Below, piece after piece: positions 5,125-6,841 of a DNA stretch of 6,841 nucleotides. The stretch lies in assembly GCA_013331225.1 (NCBI GenBank), contig DUGV01000248.1, positions 1 through 6,841 of the forward strand, in the 5' to 3' direction. Numbering within the stretch: position 1 is the stretch's first letter; each line of letters opens with the position of its first letter. Source of the stretch: Methanolinea sp. (GTDB lineage: Archaea > Halobacteriota > Methanomicrobia > Methanomicrobiales > Methanospirillaceae). Position numbers and translations under genes: made by a program. The notes beneath the pieces were generated by a model, which worked only from the letters and a program-made list of their open reading frames with translations, was not told the origin of the DNA and searched no databases.

Positions 5125-6612
5125 ATGACCCATTTGAGACCGTTTCATTACCTGGCACTCACAGGTGCGCTCCTCTGCATCTCCTGCATGATTGCGGGGT
5201 GCACTTCAACGGACCACGGGTCAGCTGACCAGCACACCGCACCCGCCTGTGCCGTTGGGGAGATCGTCTTCCTGACAGAGGAACTCTACCCTTTCAGTTA
5301 CGCAGGGCTTGACGGCGTTGCCCGCGGACAGTCCGTTGAAGTGGTAAGAGACCTGGTCCGGCGCCTCAACTGCACGGCCGAGATCAGAGTGCTCCCGTGG
5401 AGTGTTGCGCACGATACCGCGGTTTCCACACCCGGATATGCGGTCTTTTCAACCGTGAAGACTCCCGAGCGCGAGGCCAAGTTCTCCTGGGTCGGCCCGA
5501 TTGCCCTGCTGGAGTACTCCCTCTATGCAAGGAACGGATCCAATGACATGCTCCCGAGCCTCGAGGCCGCACGGAATGCGGGCGCGATCGCAGTGGTCGA
5601 CGGCGACGCACGGCACGATTTCCTGGTCAAGAACAATTTCTCCAACATCCGGACGTACCCTTCAGACGAGGAATGCCTGGAGGCTCTCCTGGACGGATCG
5701 GTCTCCCTCTGGATGGGCACATCCGCGACCACGCCCGGGACACTTGCAAGACACGCGGTTCCCGGGGGAACCGTGATCCCGGTCTACACCCTTCTCAGGA
5801 CCGAGCTCTTCATCGCGTTCAACAGGGAAACCTCCGCTGCGACGATCGATGCATACCAGGATGCCCTCGATGCCTCGAAGGCAGACGGGACGTTTTCCCG
5901 CATCACAGGTGCCGGACTCCCCGCCTCCCTTTCGCCCTCTGTTGATGGTCAGCGGGACACGTTCGCGTCCGAAACGCTGCTCCCTGCGTTCTCCGCGCTC
6001 ATCTCGGCACGGGTCCACGGGATCGCCGCCGCGATGGAGACACTCGCCCTCACCGGGGAGCTCAAAGAAGGCGACTGGGAGAAGATACGCCCGCTCCTCG
6101 TCAGGCTCGAACAGGAGTATCCCGAGGCCCGGTTCTGGTACGCGCGACCCGATGGCTCGTACTACACAACGGTCGACAACCTGACGAGCGCAAACCTCCG
6201 GGACCGCCCCTATTTCCCGGGTGTGCTTGCCGGGAAGACCTCGATTGGGACCATCGTCGTCAGCAAATCGACCGGGAGGTACACCGCAATCATCGCGGTC
6301 CCGGTCCGGGACAAGGGAGAGGTGAATGGGATCCTCGGGACATCGGTGTACTGCGACATCCTTGAGGAGGCACTCTTCGAAGAGTTCGCGCTCCCCGCAG
6401 GGTATTATGCATTCGCGGTGGATACCCTGGGGATGCCGGTCATAGACTCCCTCCCGGACAGGATCTTCTCACTCGATGAGAGCACCAGATCAGCGGTGCG
6501 GGAGATGCGCGAAGGGCAGGTGGACTATTCTTTCGAAGGAGCCGGACACCAGGCAGTCTTTCGGACCGAGGAGATGACCGGGTGGAAGGTCGGCATCGGG
6601 TGGGGAGCCTGA
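5125..6612 (+). CDS. Secreted lipoprotein: family-3 solute-binding domain fused to a Cache sensor domain
   Basis: The product is 495 residues from the ATG with the Shine-Dalgarno. Residues 1-26 are a lipoprotein signal: a basic start, a hydrophobic core and lipobox I-A-G-C26, so the mature protein should be lipid-anchored outside the cytoplasmic membrane. Residues about 46-267 resemble an SBP_bac_3 periplasmic-binding domain (opening strand IVFLTEELYPFSY; VFSTVKTPEREAKFSWVGPI; closing DGTFSRITGAGLP), a family that binds amino acids and other small solutes. Residues about 286-330 are helical, and about 335-490 match a Cache/PDC sensor (WYARPDGSYYTT, RDRPYFPGVLAGK, GRYTAIIAVPV, GILGTSVYCDIL). 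The protein ends just after the Cache domain with no transmembrane helix, HAMP, kinase or methyl-accepting part, although both domains commonly sit outside such modules. The sequence after the TGA encodes no continuation, so this is not an evident frameshift. It may deliver ligand state to a separate membrane partner or serve a transporter; neither is encoded here. Confidence 0.82.
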   Translation: MTHLRPFHYLALTGALLCISCMIAGCTSTDHGSADQHTAPACAVGEIVFLTEELYPFSYAGLDGVARGQSVEVVRDLVRRLNCTAEIRVLPWSVAHDTAVSTPGYAVFSTVKTPEREAKFSWVGPIALLEYSLYARNGSNDMLPSLEAARNAGAIAVVDGDARHDFLVKNNFSNIRTYPSDEECLEALLDGSVSLWMGTSATTPGTLARHAVPGGTVIPVYTLLRTELFIAFNRETSAATIDAYQDALDASKADGTFSRITGAGLPASLSPSVDGQRDTFASETLLPAFSALISARVHGIAAAMETLALTGELKEGDWEKIRPLLVRLEQEYPEARFWYARPDGSYYTTVDNLTSANLRDRPYFPGVLAGKTSIGTIVVSKSTGRYTAIIAVPVRDKGEVNGILGTSVYCDILEEALFEEFALPAGYYAFAVDTLGMPVIDSLPDRIFSLDESTRSAVREMREGQVDYSFEGAGHQAVFRTEEMTGWKVGIGWGA

Positions 6613-6679
6613 CGGATCCAGCCTGACCTCCAGGTATCATCCATTTCTTCCCGCACCTTCCAGAAAACTCCGGCCCACT
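6613..6679. other. 67-bp spacer between convergent genes
   Basis: This stretch separates the stop of the lipoprotein gene from the stop of the deaminase gene. On the plus strand it contains a pyrimidine-rich run (ccatttcttccc, about 6640-6651); on the minus strand there is a T4 about 15 nt after the deaminase stop. These may be weak terminators for the two genes. I see no hairpin or coding sequence. Confidence 0.35.
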
Positions 6680-6841
6680 TTAAGACCCCTCCTCTCCCAG
6701 CGCCTCGATACTCCGCATCTGGTAGAGGGCGATGGGGTCCATCTCCTCGTACGTCTCGTCGCCGGTGCGCATGATCACCGATCTCACCCCCGAGTTCACG
6801 ATCATCTTGGAGCAGAGGAAGCAGGGCCAGATCTGCGTCAG
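6680..6841 (-). CDS. dCMP/cytidine deaminase family protein, C-terminal 53 codons, 5' end outside window
   Basis: The minus-strand frame is open from the window edge to a TAA at 6680-6682. The visible residues are the C-terminal part of a zinc-dependent deoxycytidylate-deaminase-like enzyme: WPCFLCSKMIVNSGVRSVIM holds the PCxxC zinc-binding pair (residues 7 and 10 of the fragment) and the following helix-strand, where typical family members read PCxxCAKxIINAGI. A further part with TYEEMDPIALYQ follows, then a short acidic end. The HAE half of the zinc site lies upstream, outside the window. The family converts dCMP to dUMP, feeding thymidylate synthesis; the substrate (dCMP or another cytidine form) cannot be confirmed from this fragment. 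It is transcribed towards the lipoprotein gene, tail to tail. Confidence 0.85.
   Translation of the reverse strand: MTQIWPCFLCSKMIVNSGVRSVIMRTGDETYEEMDPIALYQMRSIEALGEEGS

Noticed and set aside
5662..6018. 118-codon minus-strand frame and other antisense frames within the lipoprotein gene
   Set aside because: They lie opposite a well-supported gene, have Arg/Gly-rich shadow-type composition and show no motif.
1..6841. CRISPR array, tRNA, rRNA, insertion sequence or defence system
   Set aside because: I found no regularly spaced repeats, no cloverleaf-like or rRNA-like sequence, no transposase or recombinase motif and no terminal inverted repeats. The gene set looks like ordinary chromosomal content, and I do not see a multi-gene undescribed system here.

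Overview
The window looks like a chromosomal segment of a moderately GC-rich methanogenic euryarchaeon, most likely Methanomicrobiales (Methanoculleus/Methanofollis/Methanoregula-like). This is inferred from four things: the gene style (an N-terminal receiver followed by a long chain of PAS domains; a fused binding-protein/Cache lipoprotein), a UbiA-type membrane prenyltransferase, TATA-like boxes about 27-36 nt before start codons, and oligo-T tracts after genes. No 16S gene, tRNA or other phylogenetic marker is present, so the lineage is a judgement of style.

Layout. Positions 1-2584 (minus) hold the first 861 codons of a very large receiver/multi-PAS signal-transduction protein whose C-terminus, presumably the kinase part, lies beyond the left edge. 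A 147-bp divergent spacer carries candidate promoters for both flanking genes. Positions 2732-3625 (plus) encode a UbiA-family polytopic membrane prenyltransferase. Positions 3802-4116 encode a 104-residue protein I do not recognise. Positions 4288-5004 encode a metallo-beta-lactamase-fold hydrolase with a complete set of metal ligands and a strong Shine-Dalgarno. Positions 5125-6612 encode a secreted lipoprotein that joins a family-3 solute-binding domain to a Cache sensor domain and has no transmembrane or cytoplasmic output. Positions 6680-6841 (minus) are the C-terminal 53 codons of a dCMP/cytidine-deaminase family enzyme.

The genes do not form an obvious single pathway or operon. Each plus-strand gene has 120-176 bp in front of it, a candidate TATA box of its own and usually a T-tract behind the previous gene, so they are probably separate transcription units. 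The sensory theme at both ends (receiver/PAS protein, binding-protein/Cache lipoprotein) is suggestive, but nothing in the sequence shows that they work together. I see no mobile element, CRISPR array, tRNA or rRNA. The most notable items are the stand-alone two-sensor lipoprotein, the uncharacterised 104-residue protein, a small dyad that could be an operator at the prenyltransferase promoter, and a consistent short-leader promoter layout.
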